Part shown: positions 18,711-29,329 of the stretch, piece after piece
Layout of the letters: every line of letters begins with the position of its first letter
Position numbering within the stretch: position 1 is the first letter of the stretch
Source of the DNA: Trichomonas vaginalis G3
Lineage: Eukaryota > Parabasalia > Trichomonadida > Trichomonadidae
DNA: 64,000 nt
Assembly (NCBI RefSeq): GCF_026262505.1
Contig: NC_067205.1
Span: 5,580,001-5,644,000, forward strand
Reading direction: 5' to 3'
Translations under genes and position numbers: made by a program
The notes under the pieces: generated by a model
Database searches by the model: none
The model's input: the letters and a program-made list of their open reading frames with translations, nothing else
What the model was told of the DNA's origin: nothing

Positions 18711-20307
18711 CAACATCTCTGATTTCACAAGATATGATGACGACCATGACCCCGAACACGGTGAAGAAGAAGTTTTACAAACATCCATTAAGACAGGAAA
18801 GGTTTTAACTCAAAGTCTCATTATTGACACCAAAGATGGCGAAGTGGACGTTCTTCAAGAGCTGAAGAAAAATACTTCTTCGGGAGGTGGTGGTAGGCAT
18901 GAACTTGAAATAAATGAGATAGAAGAGAAATTAGATAATAAAGCAGATAAAAACCATGTTCATTATATAAGTTCAGATGAACAGATTATAACGGACTACC
19001 ATGGATATTTAACACAGGATGAAAAAGTGAAGACGGAAGATGTTAATGAAAGAAGATATAAATACATTCGTGCTAAAGGTTATGACATACACTGTACTGT
19101 ACAGTATGACACAGGTAAAGCACCAGAAGCATTTGGTTATAACAATGAAATTTATGCTTCATACTTCTTTGTTAACGGTGTATTAGTTGAACCAAGATTT
19201 ACATTGAGAGTTAAGGCAAAAATAACTTTTGAAGATGCTATTAAAAGTAAAGCTGACAAAGATGAACTTGACGCAACGAACAAAGTTTTGAAATCTCATA
19301 AACACAATATCTCCGATATAAATGAACTTCAAGCTACATTAAATAGTAAAGCTGACAAGAACCATACACATGAATCCTTCACTACTGTTAGAGCAGACAA
19401 CATAATATTGAACTATACCCTTGGTTCAAGTGCACCTTTAGAGAATCCAAGTACAAGCGTAAAAGATACACTAAACTCCTTAAATAGTAAATGTATGAAC
19501 ATTGAAGGTCATGTCAGAAACTTTGAAACACATGAACTACCAGCAATGTTAGATAAAAAAGCAGATAAAGAACATACACATAACTCCTTCTCAACTGTTG
19601 CTATAGAAAGTATTGAAGGAACGGTTGGCGGAACTGGTGGGGATGCATTATATTATAAATCTCCTAACTTTCCACAAGGTTTAACATCGAATGAAAACAT
19701 AACAACGAAGAAAGAAATTAGCTGTAAAAATGTTTATGTCATGGATGATGAAAATAATGTTAAATTCACTGCTCAAGATTTATATGATAAGAAAGCAGAC
19801 AAAACAGAGCTTCAAACATTAAAGAATGAAATACTTCAAACATTATATCCTGTTGGTTCTATTTATACGTCAATGAATTCAACAAATCCAGAAACAGTTC
19901 TGGGTTTTGGTACGTGGAAGCAGATTGTAGATAAATTCTTATACTGTGCTAGATATTCAAAGCAAACAGGAGGTTCGAAGAAAATTAAAGAAGCAAACCT
20001 TCCACCGCACACTCATACAGGAACTACAAACTTTTCTGGCGACCATAGCCACTCATTAAGAGACTACCCATTATACAACTCAGAGTATGAAGCTGGCCAT
20101 GACGTTTTATCTCCATCTTATAACAATTCAGCAAAAAAGACTTTTCGACCAACTGAACCAGGAGGAAATCATTCACACACTTTCACAACAAATCCAACAG
20201 GCTCGGGTGCAGATTATATGCCACCATTTTGTGACTATATTCGCATGGTACCGCGTTCAATGAACGCGCTTGAGCCTAGAATAAAATCTTTAACTTTACA
20301 TAAATGA
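18685..20307 (+). CDS. Maverick: phage tail-fibre/baseplate-like protein, 540 residues
   Basis: The N-terminal half repeats the His-x-His style module KADKNHVH, KADKNHTH, KADKEHTH separated by beta-rich blocks, as in T4-type long tail fibres where such His motifs bind metal in trimers. The C-terminal part reads YPVGSIYTSMNSTNPET, then FGTWKQI, LPPHTHTGTTNFSGDHSHS and PFCDYIRMVPR, the signature of phage tail-collar/receptor-binding tips. A real start may be MYDNISDFTRYDD a few codons in. A phage-type fibre on an eukaryotic Polinton points to gene exchange with bacteriophage and to a surface-attachment role. Confidence 0.8.
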   Translation: MRQICLMYDNISDFTRYDDDHDPEHGEEEVLQTSIKTGKVLTQSLIIDTKDGEVDVLQELKKNTSSGGGGRHELEINEIEEKLDNKADKNHVHYISSDEQIITDYHGYLTQDEKVKTEDVNERRYKYIRAKGYDIHCTVQYDTGKAPEAFGYNNEIYASYFFVNGVLVEPRFTLRVKAKITFEDAIKSKADKDELDATNKVLKSHKHNISDINELQATLNSKADKNHTHESFTTVRADNIILNYTLGSSAPLENPSTSVKDTLNSLNSKCMNIEGHVRNFETHELPAMLDKKADKEHTHNSFSTVAIESIEGTVGGTGGDALYYKSPNFPQGLTSNENITTKKEISCKNVYVMDDENNVKFTAQDLYDKKADKTELQTLKNEILQTLYPVGSIYTSMNSTNPETVLGFGTWKQIVDKFLYCARYSKQTGGSKKIKEANLPPHTHTGTTNFSGDHSHSLRDYPLYNSEYEAGHDVLSPSYNNSAKKTFRPTEPGGNHSHTFTTNPTGSGADYMPPFCDYIRMVPRSMNALEPRIKSLTLHK

Positions 20308-21393
20308 GCTTGAAAGAAGTATTCGAACAACATCCATGGACGGTCATTTAAGAAGTTCAATGAAGCTGCAAAGAGTTGGGGATTTACTAACAGAGCTGAA
20401 GTGAAAAGGTTCTTTGACAAAAATGTTGTTACATCAAACAAAAATAAACCCTTACGACTACTTTTTACCAATTTACTCCAACACTCCTGACGCATACCAA
20501 TTTGACACTCTCATTCAAAGCAGAAAAAGGAGGACATAAACCATTCCTCATCTTCATTAATGTTAACACTCGTAAAGCATATGCATATCCATATGAAAAA
20601 TAAAGGAACTCGTGAAGTGTTAAGAGTTTTACAAAAGTTTGTTAGCAGAACATAGCCCAAGTACTTTAACATCAGGACCAAGACAGTGCATACCTCAGCA
20701 ATGAAATCACAGATTTTTCATTAAGCATAACATAACTCACTACACTACTGAAGACCATAACCATAACATACTCGGCATCATAAACCGCTTCATAAGGACT
20801 CTCAGAGATTTAAACCAAGAGCGAGACTTTACCGAAGAAACAATGAAACATTTTCTCGAAGTATATAATTCCTCAACACATTCTACAACAGGACATACAC
20901 CAAATTCAATGACACAACAACAAGAAGAAAAGTATATACAAAAGAAACGAAGTCAACACAAAATATCAGAAATTCAACACAATTTACCCTCATTCCTGGT
21001 ACAAAAGTTCGTGTAGTTCTTGACGACAAACCGTTGACAAAGAAACGTTTAAGGTTAAGTAGAAACTATTATATCGTAGACTCTACGCAAGGTAATGGAT
21101 ATCTTATAAAAGCTGCTGACGACTCTATTGCGTTTTACCCTCGACATAAATTAGTTGAAAGTAGTAATGGCAAACTTGCTGAAACCATTGACGAAGCAAA
21201 GCGAGGAGTGGTTATTGAAATACTTGGCTACAACATAAACGATGACACTTATAAAGTAAGATATGAAGGAGGCGTTGAAGATGTTATACCATCTAAGAAC
21301 TTGAGAGAGTCAAAGCCAACACATCTGGGACCATTAGAGCGGGAGTACTGGAAAGACAAAAATAAGCCAGAAAGAATAAGAAAATTCTTCTAA
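20308..21393 (+). pseudogene. Maverick: retroviral-type c-integrase region (fossil)
   Basis: The last part (about 21034-21393) encodes a basic chromo/Tudor-like domain (RLSRNYYIVDSTQGNGYLIK, YKVRYEGGVEDVIPSKNL), the usual C-terminal end of Polinton integrases. Upstream, matches to the catalytic core are recognisable in fragments (for example KPFLIFINVNTRKAYAYPYE). In Polintons it inserts the element through its terminal repeats. The region is interrupted several times. Confidence 0.65.
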
Positions 21394-21470
21394 ACTTTTT
21401 CATTAGATGTAAATCAGACATGAATGAGAACAGTCATGTATTATTAATGGTACCATTTATTTTAACATAA

Positions 21471-21497
21471 AGACGCAAAGCGGCGAGGACGAAGTCC
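21471..21497. repeat. GC mini-hairpin pair (c)
   Basis: CGC-AAA-GCG (21474-21482) and GGAC-GAA-GTCC (21487-21497), placed directly before cassette C2. Confidence 0.75.
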
Positions 21498-21501
21498 ATG
21501 A

Positions 21502-21585
21502 CCAAAAATAATGTTTAGGTGAAGAGGTGAGATCTAACCCGATATCTAACCCGATATCTACCCTCATGAATTTTCATGAATTTCC
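21502..21585 (+). promoter_or_regulatory. Iterated inverted-repeat cassette C2 (mixed type)
   Basis: AAAAATAATGTTTAGGTGAA is followed by GGTGAGATCTAACC, GATATCTAACC and GATATCTACCCTC, then TGAATTTTCATGAATTTCC. It starts with GGTGA-type units and ends with TCTAACC-type units, so it is a hybrid of the two flavours. It lies 60-130 bp before the first KilA-N region. Confidence 0.75.
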
Positions 21586-21634
21586 TTAAGATAGAAAAAA
21601 TAACGCTAGTTTTATTTTTATTTATTTTTTTATT

Positions 21635-22320
21635 TTGTATGTAAGAACAGAAATGTCAGTCGAAGCAAAAACATTCACGAACAAATCTAATGGCGAAACA
21701 TTCACAAAAGGCACTTATAGCGGTATTGAAGTCTTACGTAGAGACAAGGATGGTTACATTAATGCAACAAAGATGGCAAGAGAAGCAGGAAAGTTAAACC
21801 ATTTAAACAGATTTCTCAATAGTGCTAAAATGCAGGAAATTCTTGAGTTTTGGATGAACGAATACGGTCAAGCCAAAAGTGGCTCAACCTCAAAACAAGC
21901 ATTTTATGAGCTTACAAAGGGTGTCATGAATGAATTCAAAGGTATTTACATACATCCTGACCTCGTTCATTTTTGTTGCTGAATGGTGCTCTGTAAAGTA
22001 TGCATTTTATGTCAAAGATATTTATGGACTCCATAGACAAGAAAGTTCATGAGAAGTTAGATGAAGAAGAACTTGAAGATACAGTAGAGAATGCTAAACC
22101 TTTGTTCGAACAAGAAGTTAGAAAAATGCATGAAAAACAATTAGAACATGAACGTGAGATATGTTATGGTTATAGAGATTCTCCATACGAACTAGACCAA
22201 TGGGAACAAGAAGATTTAAAGAGAGAATTTAGAGAATATGAACTCGCTAAGATGGCATTAGAAGCTGCAGAAAAGAAGTTAAAAGTTTGGGGTCGTTTTG
22301 TACAAAAATATTGTGAGTAA
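21635..22320 (+). pseudogene. Maverick: KilA-N domain protein region 1
   Basis: The first part encodes YSGIEVLRRDKDGYINATKM, AREAGKLNHLNRFL, and GIYIHPDLVHF, the KilA-N DNA-binding domain common in large DNA viruses and phages. The later part is an acidic, coiled-coil tail (EQEVRKMHEKQLEHEREIC). A shared promoter-like segment (GATAGAAAAAATAA, GCTAGTTTTATTTT, TTTTGTATGTAAGAACAG) precedes the start and also occurs before 22662 and 23784. The region is interrupted. It is flanked by cassettes C2 and C3, so it could be the regulator that reads them; that is inference. Confidence 0.7.
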
Positions 22321-22344
22321 ATGAACCATTTATTTTTGTCATAA

Positions 22345-22370
22345 AGACGCAAAGCGGCGGGGCATAGCCC
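22345..22370. repeat. GC mini-hairpin pair (d)
   Basis: CGC-AAA-GCG (22348-22356) and GGGC-ATA-GCCC (22360-22370), again just before a cassette (C3). Same first stem as pair (c), but the second stem is changed on both sides. Confidence 0.75.
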
Positions 22371-22373
22371 ATG

Positions 22374-22457
22374 ACCAAAAATATATTTTAGGGTAGATGG
22401 GTAGATCTAACCCGATATCTAACCTCATTTCTACCCTCTTGAATTTTCATGAATTTT
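22374..22457 (+). promoter_or_regulatory. Iterated inverted-repeat cassette C3 (GGTAGA type)
   Basis: AAAAATATATTTTAGGGTAG is followed by GGGTAGATCTAACCC, GATATCTAACC, TTTCTACCCTC and TGAATTTTCATGAATTTT. AGGGTAGA pairs with TCTACCCT at the far end. Located just after the first KilA-N region. Confidence 0.78.
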
Positions 22458-22482
22458 ATATATTAATGTTTTCATAAATTTA

Positions 22483-22595
22483 CACCAAAAATATAATTGA
22501 GGTGAAGAGGTGAGATTTCACCTCTTTTTTCACCTGTTTTTTCACCCTCACCGCTTAGCGGCTCAGACCCTTTGGGTCTCGTGAATTTTCATGAA
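22483..22595 (+). promoter_or_regulatory. Iterated inverted-repeat cassette C4 (GGTGA type) with inserted mini-hairpins
   Basis: AAAAATATAATTGAGGTGAA is followed by GGTGAGATTTCACC, TTTTTTCACC and TTTTTTCACCCTC. The expected TGAATTTTCATGAATTTCC then follows only after about 30 bp of GC mini-hairpin (pair e), so the cassette looks like a filled insertion site. Lies just before the 22662 gene region. Confidence 0.75.
22551..22579. repeat. GC mini-hairpin pair (e), inserted within cassette C4
   Basis: CCGC-TTA-GCGG (22551-22561) and AGACCC-TTT-GGGTCT (22565-22579). C2 and C3 show the same cassette junction without it. Confidence 0.85.
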
Positions 22596-22661
22596 TTTCC
22601 TTAAGATAGAAAAAATAAAGTTAGTTTTATTTTTATTTATTTTTTATTTTGTATAAAAGAT

Positions 22662-23628
22662 ATGATTTCAACAATCGGCACAACAACAATTCAAGCCACG
22701 AATGGCGGGACTCTGTCCACAACTACAGCACCAAACTCGCTAGTCATGAATCCTACGTCAATGTTGGTAGAGATGAAAAGCTTTATTCCTTCTTCATATA
22801 CTTTTGAAACAGAAATCCAGAAGATAAAGCAAGAACTTTTAACAAGTAATTTAGACTGTAGTGCGAAAGATTGAAACCAAATGAACAGTATCTTTATGAA
22901 ATGGAGGACCTCATCGACCATTTGCCTAAACTACCTGAAATTCAGCAGCAAAAACTAACTATTCCTGAATTCGACGAAATTGAAGTCAAAGCAACTGACT
23001 CAGTAGAAATTAAGAAATTCATACGTAAAGTAAATTATGAATTCCTTGGTTTTCATTGCAACCATAAAGTTATGGACAAAGATTGCGACATGGTTTATAA
23101 AAATATTTCTGACCTTTACAAATCCGAAGAATTTAAGACATACGATAACTTTGTTTCATTAGTTGCAAAATGTGTATGGCAGATAAGAGATAAAGATAGA
23201 AGAGGTAAAGTATGGAATAAACAGATAAAACCAGCAGCTTTTGAGTTAAAGAAAACCATTGATGCCTTAGTTGTTCTAGCTGGTTTTATTTCAATGTATA
23301 ACGCAAAAATGAATCCGCAATGTTCAAAATGTAAAGCAGCAATAAGAAAATATAACTACTCAGTCAAAGAGATAGAACGTATGAGAAACGACTATGCAGA
23401 CTTAAAGAAAGAAGCAGAAAGCCAGCAGAAGATAAAATGGATATGTTGACATTTCTTAATAAAAACTATCCAACAGCAGAAGATTTCCTTCTGTCTGACG
23501 TCAAGAAGAAATATAAAGAGACTTTCGGCATGATTAAAACATTCGATGTACTAAAAGAAGAAATAGAAGCTACGAAATTGTTTAGGATTTCAAATATACA
23601 TCGTACAATTCATGTAAAACGCTTGTGA
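22662..23628 (+). pseudogene. Maverick: unknown coding region with coiled-coil end
   Basis: The main open part (about 22880-23449) encodes an acidic N-terminal half and a helical C-terminal half with paired cysteines (MNPQCSKCKAAIRKYNYSVK), then coiled coil. Flanking pieces in the same block encode a Thr-rich start (MISTIGTTTIQATNGGTLST) and a helical end. The promoter-like segment shared with both KilA-N regions lies just upstream, so the three blocks are likely co-regulated. The region looks interrupted. No family recognised. Confidence 0.5.
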
Positions 23629-23697
23629 AAAAAGAGGTGAAAAAACAGGTGAAAAAAGAGGTGAAATCTCACCTCTTCACCTAAATTATATTTTTGC
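23625..23697 (-). promoter_or_regulatory. Iterated inverted-repeat cassette C5 (GGTGA type, inverted, five units)
   Basis: Read on the minus strand: AAAAATATAATTTAGGTGAA, GGTGAGATTTCACC, then three TTTTTTCACC units, one more than other copies. It lies between the 22662-23628 region and the second KilA-N region. Confidence 0.78.
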
Positions 23698-23783
23698 TGA
23701 AAAATGACCAAATTTCATGAATTTTCATAAAAGATAAAAATAAAGTTAGTTTTTATTTTTTCTAATTTTTTATCTTGTATGTA

Positions 23784-24612
23784 AGAACAGTAATGTCAAC
23801 ATCAGAGAACACAACAACAGTTATAGTCCATGAAGCTATAAATGAAGAATACGAGTACATACAGTATAACAAACAGTTACGTCTCATTCGTTCAGTCAAA
23901 GATGACATGTACCAAATGCAAAGTATAATGAATGCTCTTTGTTCTACAAAGCAAGCATATCATTGGTTTGAAAACCAACAGACAAAAGAACTTTTAGAAG
24001 AATTTCCTCATATGATTGCTTCCCTCGGAAAACCGGGGGGAAGAGATTCCGTACGAAAATCGCAAGAATTTGGCTCCTGGTTTGAAAGGTTATTATGTTC
24101 ATAGACTTTTAGTAAATGCTGTAGCAATGTGGGCTTCACCTCGTTATGCTTGTTATATTTTTATGATGTTAGATGAACTATATAAAGCAGAACGTGAAGA
24201 GATGGAAAAGAAACTTCAAGCAAAAGATGAAGTCATTGAAGCAAAAGACAAAAGCATTCAGAAAAGAATACCACGTTCGGTACCAAAAGGTAAGGAAAAG
24301 AACTATAAGTATATGATTTATACTGAAGATATGGAAGATAAAGATATGGTTATGTTGCATTTAGTCAGAAGAAACAACAAGAGCTTTTATGACTTAGCTA
24401 AAATATATAAATCTGACAGAAACTGGTTCTATCGTGAAAACTTACCGATTTCAATGACACCGAATGAGCAAATAAAGGAGATTGTCAAAAATACTCTTCC
24501 TCAAACACACTATGACATCAAAGGTTGCACAATACTTACATTCAAAGAAGACTTAACATTACTGAAGGAAAAAATAACAGAATATTTCGATAACTTCAAA
24601 GAGGAAGAATGA
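23784..24612 (+). pseudogene. Maverick: KilA-N domain protein region 2
   Basis: After a degenerate first part (SSTKQAYHWFENQQT-like residues, LLEEFPHMIASL), the region encodes GYYVHRLLVNAVAMWASPRY and AYIFMMLDELY-type residues, the end of a KilA-N domain. A coiled coil (KKLQAKDEVIEAKDKSIQKR) and a C-terminal domain like those following KilA-N in large DNA viruses (KYMIYTEDMEDKDMVMLHLV) follow. The upstream segment TAAAGTTAGTTTTTATTTTT, GTATGTAAGAACAG matches that of region 1. Interrupted. It is flanked by cassettes C5 and C6. Confidence 0.65.
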
Positions 24613-24922
24613 AGTCACGACAACATTAACGAAGAAGTCACGACAACATTAACGAAGAGAGAATGAGGTGAAAAAAGAGGTGAAAAAACGGGTGAGATCT
24701 CACCTCTTCACCTAAAATATATTTTTGTGCTATATTTACACTCATTTACGAAGAAGTCATGAATCCTACGTCAATTATGTTCGACACTGTAAGCATTAAC
24801 GATAACATTAACGAAGCATCATGCTGTTCGCTTTCGTACCTGTTGTCAAAATGTCATGTTGTCATCATTTTTAAAAGAAGTTAATTAACCTGGTGACACA
24901 TGGTGACGTGGTGACACATCAG
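24613..24922. other. Spacer with short repeats related to the second element's 25-mers
   Basis: Two tandem copies of GAAGTCACGACAACATTAAC (24612-24656) and a looser third (TTTACGAAGAAGTCATGAAT near 24752) resemble the inverse of the 25-bp repeat at 60182-60502. Cassette C6 sits between them. Three spaced GGTGAC words occur at 24892-24917. No gene seen. Confidence 0.6.
24664..24727 (-). promoter_or_regulatory. Iterated inverted-repeat cassette C6 (GGTGA type, inverted)
   Basis: On the minus strand: AAAAATATATTTTAGGTGAA, GGTGAGATCTCACCCG, TTTTTTCACC, TTTTTTCACCTC. Follows the second KilA-N region. Confidence 0.78.
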
Positions 24923-25417
24923 TTATTCAAAAATATATTTTTGCTTAAATACGTCAGGGTCTATTTCTTCAACCATTTCACTTCCTTCGTCAATGTCAAT
25001 AGAAGCTTCTTCAACCTTTGGTAAGAATTTCTGTATAACATCTTTGTTCGTTATTGTCTTCAGAGATGAAGGATAATATTTCACATTTGTTTCACCCTTC
25101 TTATATTCTTTCTGTTCGGAAAGATTTAAAGCAATACTGAAGAAGTCAATATTAGAGTTCTTTATAACAGTATAATGAGTATCTTTGACATTCACGAAGA
25201 AACTCTTTTGTTTCAAAACTACTGCTAACTCTTGTGAAGTATAACGTTTGCGGTCAATGACGATAGCTAATGGTCTGACATACTGACCAAACTTAGATTC
25301 TTTCACAAACTTCTTGTTAAAGATAACATTAACATTTGAAGCATTATTGAACTCATTCTTGATGGCAGTAGCGAGAGCATTGTATGAAAAGAACTTGCAA
25401 TCTTGCATGTGTTTCAT
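24923..25417 (-). CDS. Maverick: unknown 164-residue protein
   Basis: The frame reads MKHMQDCKFFSYNALATAIK to ...DPDVFKQKYIFE. The N-terminal two-thirds has mixed alpha/beta character with a basic patch (IVIDRKRYTSQELAVVLKQK), and the end is acidic. An ATTTTTAT box lies before the start. It is divergent from the gene at 25510. A nucleic-acid-linked role would fit its place beside the polymerase block, but no motif proves it. Confidence 0.5.
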   Translation of the reverse strand: MKHMQDCKFFSYNALATAIKNEFNNASNVNVIFNKKFVKESKFGQYVRPLAIVIDRKRYTSQELAVVLKQKSFFVNVKDTHYTVIKNSNIDFFSIALNLSEQKEYKKGETNVKYYPSSLKTITNKDVIQKFLPKVEEASIDIDEGSEMVEEIDPDVFKQKYIFE

Positions 25418-25509
25418 TAAAATAAAAATATTAAATTATTTTGAAAAATAACTTAAAAAAAATCTAATCTAATTTTTTCAAAAAATATTTTTTTTATTTC
25501 CTACTAAAG

Positions 25510-26097
25510 ATGTATCGGAAGTTGTCTAAGTTAGAACACTCGGAAATAAAACAACTTCTTACAGAAGCTAATATAGATGTTGCAAAGCATTACGCAACAA
25601 ACAAAAAAGCACTCGCTGACATCCTCAATGACTATAATGGTGCAATAAGTTATGATAGAATTCATGAGTTCATAAAGCCGCAACGCGGCGAGGACGAAGT
25701 CCATGCAAGAGCATTTCCTTTAAATGACGTTGCTATTGACTTATATCATAGACGTTCAGTACCTCATGAAGTAAGAAGAGAAATGTTTGACATAACAAAT
25801 GCAAACGTTGGTGAAACAAGAAGAAGAGACGACACACTGAAACAACAGAGAAGAGAGATGTTTAAGAGTGCTATAGAACAAGTTCGCAAAGCTAACGATG
25901 TCATTCGTTCCATTGACGACAAACCAAAAGAAGGTGAGAGATGGTTAAAGAAAGATGAAGAGAATAGGAAGAGAAATGTGAAGTCAGGCAATAGACTCAT
26001 TGACTTTAACATTGAAGCTTTAGATGAACCAAACAGAGACTACTTACACAAACATTTCGGTAAGGTTTTCATGAGACTCTTAGAAAGATTAAAATAA
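25510..26097 (+). CDS. Maverick: unknown basic 195-residue protein
   Basis: This highly charged helical protein (MYRKLSKLEHSEIKQLLTEA ... FGKVFMRLLERLK) carries a central insertion KPQRGEDEVHARA encoded by GC mini-hairpin pair (f). It lies directly before the 26115 gene and the polymerase region, in one direction and with tiny spacers. Polinton polymerases prime on a protein, so a terminal-protein or DNA-binding role is conceivable; nothing in the sequence establishes it. Confidence 0.5.
   Translation: MYRKLSKLEHSEIKQLLTEANIDVAKHYATNKKALADILNDYNGAISYDRIHEFIKPQRGEDEVHARAFPLNDVAIDLYHRRSVPHEVRREMFDITNANVGETRRRDDTLKQQRREMFKSAIEQVRKANDVIRSIDDKPKEGERWLKKDEENRKRNVKSGNRLIDFNIEALDEPNRDYLHKHFGKVFMRLLERLK
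25677..25702. repeat. GC mini-hairpin pair (f), inside a reading frame
   Basis: GCCGC-AAC-GCGGC (25677-25689, 3-nt loop) and GGAC-GAA-GTCC (25692-25702), translated as PQRGEDEVHA. The host frame stays open through it. Confidence 0.85.
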
Positions 26098-26114
26098 ACT
26101 CCCAACAAAGATGG

Positions 26115-26597
26115 ATGGTATGTTATAAACTTGGTGGAAAGTATGAATGTTCTACGTTAAACCTCAATAATATTGGAACATTACTACATCAGCTCTTGAA
26201 GGAGAACTTTATATCAGAGATAGAAGCAAATGCTGCAGGTATTGTTGAAATGCACTATGACTTCTTCTTGACAAACATAAAGAATCTTACTGAAATAAAG
26301 ATGTATGATTTAACAGAATATGAAGGCTTAACGATGTCAGATGTAAAGAAAGGCAAACCAAAAAAGAGACCATATAGAGATGAAAGCACACTGACAAATG
26401 ACCAGAAAGCCATTTTGGAAGCTCTTAAGCAAACAGGAAACCCAGCACTTATAGAAAGCTTTTGGAAAGATAATGGTGAAAAGAAGTTTTATAAGAAGAG
26501 AAGCGGTCAGTTCTGGAAGTATCTTTGCACATTACCTATAAATCTTGAACGCTACCAAATCTTCAATGAATTGAACAAAAGAACTGCACACTTATGA
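26115..26597 (+). CDS. Maverick: unknown 160-residue protein before PolB
   Basis: The frame reads MVCYKLGGKYECSTLNLNNI to ...IFNELNKRTAHL. Helical with a basic linker (KKGKPKKRPYRDESTLTND). It overlaps the next coding segment, which starts MTEDNCFVYACIQAGVDERL, a type of N-terminal extension seen in Polinton-like polymerase genes. It is likely co-expressed with the polymerase. No family recognised. Confidence 0.5.
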   Translation: MVCYKLGGKYECSTLNLNNIGTLLHQLLKENFISEIEANAAGIVEMHYDFFLTNIKNLTEIKMYDLTEYEGLTMSDVKKGKPKKRPYRDESTLTNDQKAILEALKQTGNPALIESFWKDNGEKKFYKKRSGQFWKYLCTLPINLERYQIFNELNKRTAHL

Positions 26598-29283
26598 CAG
26601 AAGACAATTGTTTCGTTTATGCTTGCATTCAGGCTGGAGTAGATGAGAGACTATTGACCACATGAGAGAAGTCATTCGTGTTAGAGACTTTCCTCAAAGT
26701 AAAGTACAAGAAATTTCTGACGCAACAGGTATAGCATTTAATGTTACCATTGGTTATTTCAATGACTCAAGACATAATGAAATAAAGAGATACATACCAA
26801 AAGAATGTGAAACTGTTAGAACTATTGACTTACTTCTTGTTGAAGACCACTACATGCTAAATGAAAGATTACCAATGACAACATATTTCATTCGCAACTA
26901 TATAGAAATTCTCAAAGCTTGTGGTGGAATGAACATTGAGAAACAATGAAGATTTATACAAAGAGAGAGAACAAAATATTGTTCGTTATGATAGAACAAC
27001 ACCGTTATGGGATGTTATGAAAACATTGTGGGAGTGCAAATATTTCGAACCTATTTCTTATGGAGAACTTTTCACATATACGACTGACTTATATAAACAG
27101 AACCTGGCACCATTTAAAGATTTGACATATGCTCCAAAGTATTGTGTACAACTGAAGAAGAAAGCCGAGTCAAAAGAAGTAAATAAAAATAAGTGCAAGT
27201 TCATTCCTGAGCACGTTTTCTTTGCTGACTTTGAGTGTAGCACGACGGCTTTCATAAAGCTTTTAACATCTGTTATGACAGTGAAGATGGTTCAGTGAGT
27301 GAAAGCATTTGGGGTCAGAACTGTGCAACAGAATTTTTGGAACGACTTCCTGACAAGAGTTTAATATATTTCCATAACCTCAGTTATGATATAAACTTCA
27401 TCTTAAGACACATGACAGAAGTGAAAGGAACTCCCATCATTAAAGGTTCACGAACAATGCAAATAACTGGCTTATATAAAGGAAGGGCAATTATTATAAA
27501 AGACTCTTACAGTGTTATAAATAAGAAGCTTAAACTATTTCCTGCTATGTTTAACTTACAAACAGGACCGAAAGAAGTATTTCCATACAACTACTACAGC
27601 AGTGTTTTGTTAGCAAATGACAACAGAACTGGTGTCATTTCTGAAGCGTGTAAGTTTATCCAGGATGCAGATACATTCATGAAAAACATAGATTCCATCA
27701 AAGGTTGCAGAATAGATGAGAACCACTTCGACTTAGAAAAGTATAGCACATTTTATTGCAAACAAGATGTAAGAATTTTAAGAGAAGGTTTTGTTAAGTT
27801 CCGCAATGACATATTGAAAGAATTTGATTTAAACGTTTATGACTACGTTAGTATTTGTTCAATTGCTAACAAATTATTTGAGAACAGAGTGTACTTCCCG
27901 AATGGAAATTTATATGACCTCTCAAATAAACCAAGAGAATTTATTTCACGCTGTATTCAAGGTGGAAGATGTATGCTGTCAGATAACATGAAACAAAAGA
28001 GCGAAAAGAAACTCATTGCTGACTTCGACGCTGTTTCATTATATCCATCAGCTATAGCAAGACTTTATACTTTAGAAGGTATTCCAAAGGTTATGAAGAA
28101 AGAAATGTTAAGCACAGAGTATCTCATGAGACATTTATTCGATGACGACCAAAAGGAACCCATTGGTGAAAAGTTTATGTCTGGCTTCTTTGTTCTCATT
28201 AAGATAACAGAGATTGGAATACATAGACACTTTCCTTTAATAGTTTGTGACCCTGAACTAAATCCAGAACTTAACGTTCCCAGAAGTTCAAACACTTGCT
28301 GTTTAATGTATGTTGACCATATAACATTACAAGACCTCATAAAATATCAAGGTGTCAAATGTGAAGTGTTGCAAGGATACTATTACGATGGAAACAGAGA
28401 TATTAGAATAAGAGATGAAGTAAAGAAGTTGTTTGAGTTAAGGTTAAAGTATAAGAAAGAAGGAAATCCTTTGCAAGAAAATATAAAGCTCATTCTGAAC
28501 AGTATTTATGGCAAAACTATTCTATCTCCTATTGAGTCAAAAATAACCATAGTAAATGACAAAGATGCTATAAGATATGCCATCAGAAACTACAACCATA
28601 TAGTGAAGTTCGAAGGTTTGGATAGTTCAGATAAAACTATTTTCAAGCTAACGAAAAGCATTTGCAGACACTTTAACTTCTGTCCACTTGGTGTTAACAT
28701 TCTGTCTATGTCGAAGAGAATAATGTGTGAAGTATTCTGTACTGCAGAAGATATGGGACTTCAAATATTTTACCAGGACTGTGATAGCATGCATATTTTC
28801 AATGAAGACATACCAAAGCTTGCAGCAGAGTTTAAGAAGAGATACTGTCGCGAACTTATAGGAAAGAACCTTGGTCAATTTCATTCTGACTTCGCAGAAA
28901 TAACACCTGGAAAACAAAGTTTAGCATACAAGTCAATATTTTGTGGAAAGAAGACCTACATAGACTTACTCACTAAAGATTTAAATGAAGTTGCATTTCA
29001 TGCACGTTGTAAAAGTGTAAAACAAGACGTCCTTGCTTTAACAGCTAATGAAATGTTTCCTGAAGCTATACAATGCTATTACAATGAAGATAAGAACATT
29101 CACATACCTGTTGGAACATATGACAAAGACTCTGAGTTCAGTTTAATGAAACTTTACAAAGCACTTCATGATGGTCAAGAGATTGGATTTGACTTATGTA
29201 AGTCATGTCAACCTTGCTTTGCTGAAAAGTTTAACTTCTCAATAACGACTAAAACAAGCTTTATTCGTAAGTTGAAGTTCTGA
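26594..29283 (+). pseudogene. Maverick: protein-primed DNA polymerase B region (fossil)
   Basis: Exonuclease motifs are visible (FADFECST; NLSYDINFIL; YCKQDVRIL). The polymerase motifs are A (DFDAVSLYPSA), B (LILNSIYGK) and C (YQDCDSMHI), in the order and spacing of family-B protein-primed polymerases of Polintons, adenoviruses and virophages. An N-terminal extension (DNCFVYACIQAGV, LMTTYFIRNYIEILK-like) precedes them. The enzyme would copy the linear element from protein-capped ends. The region is large and mostly open but interrupted. Confidence 0.85.
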
Positions 29284-29329
29284 GGTCATTTATTTTTGTC
29301 AGCAGTGAGACCATTCATGATAAAAATAA

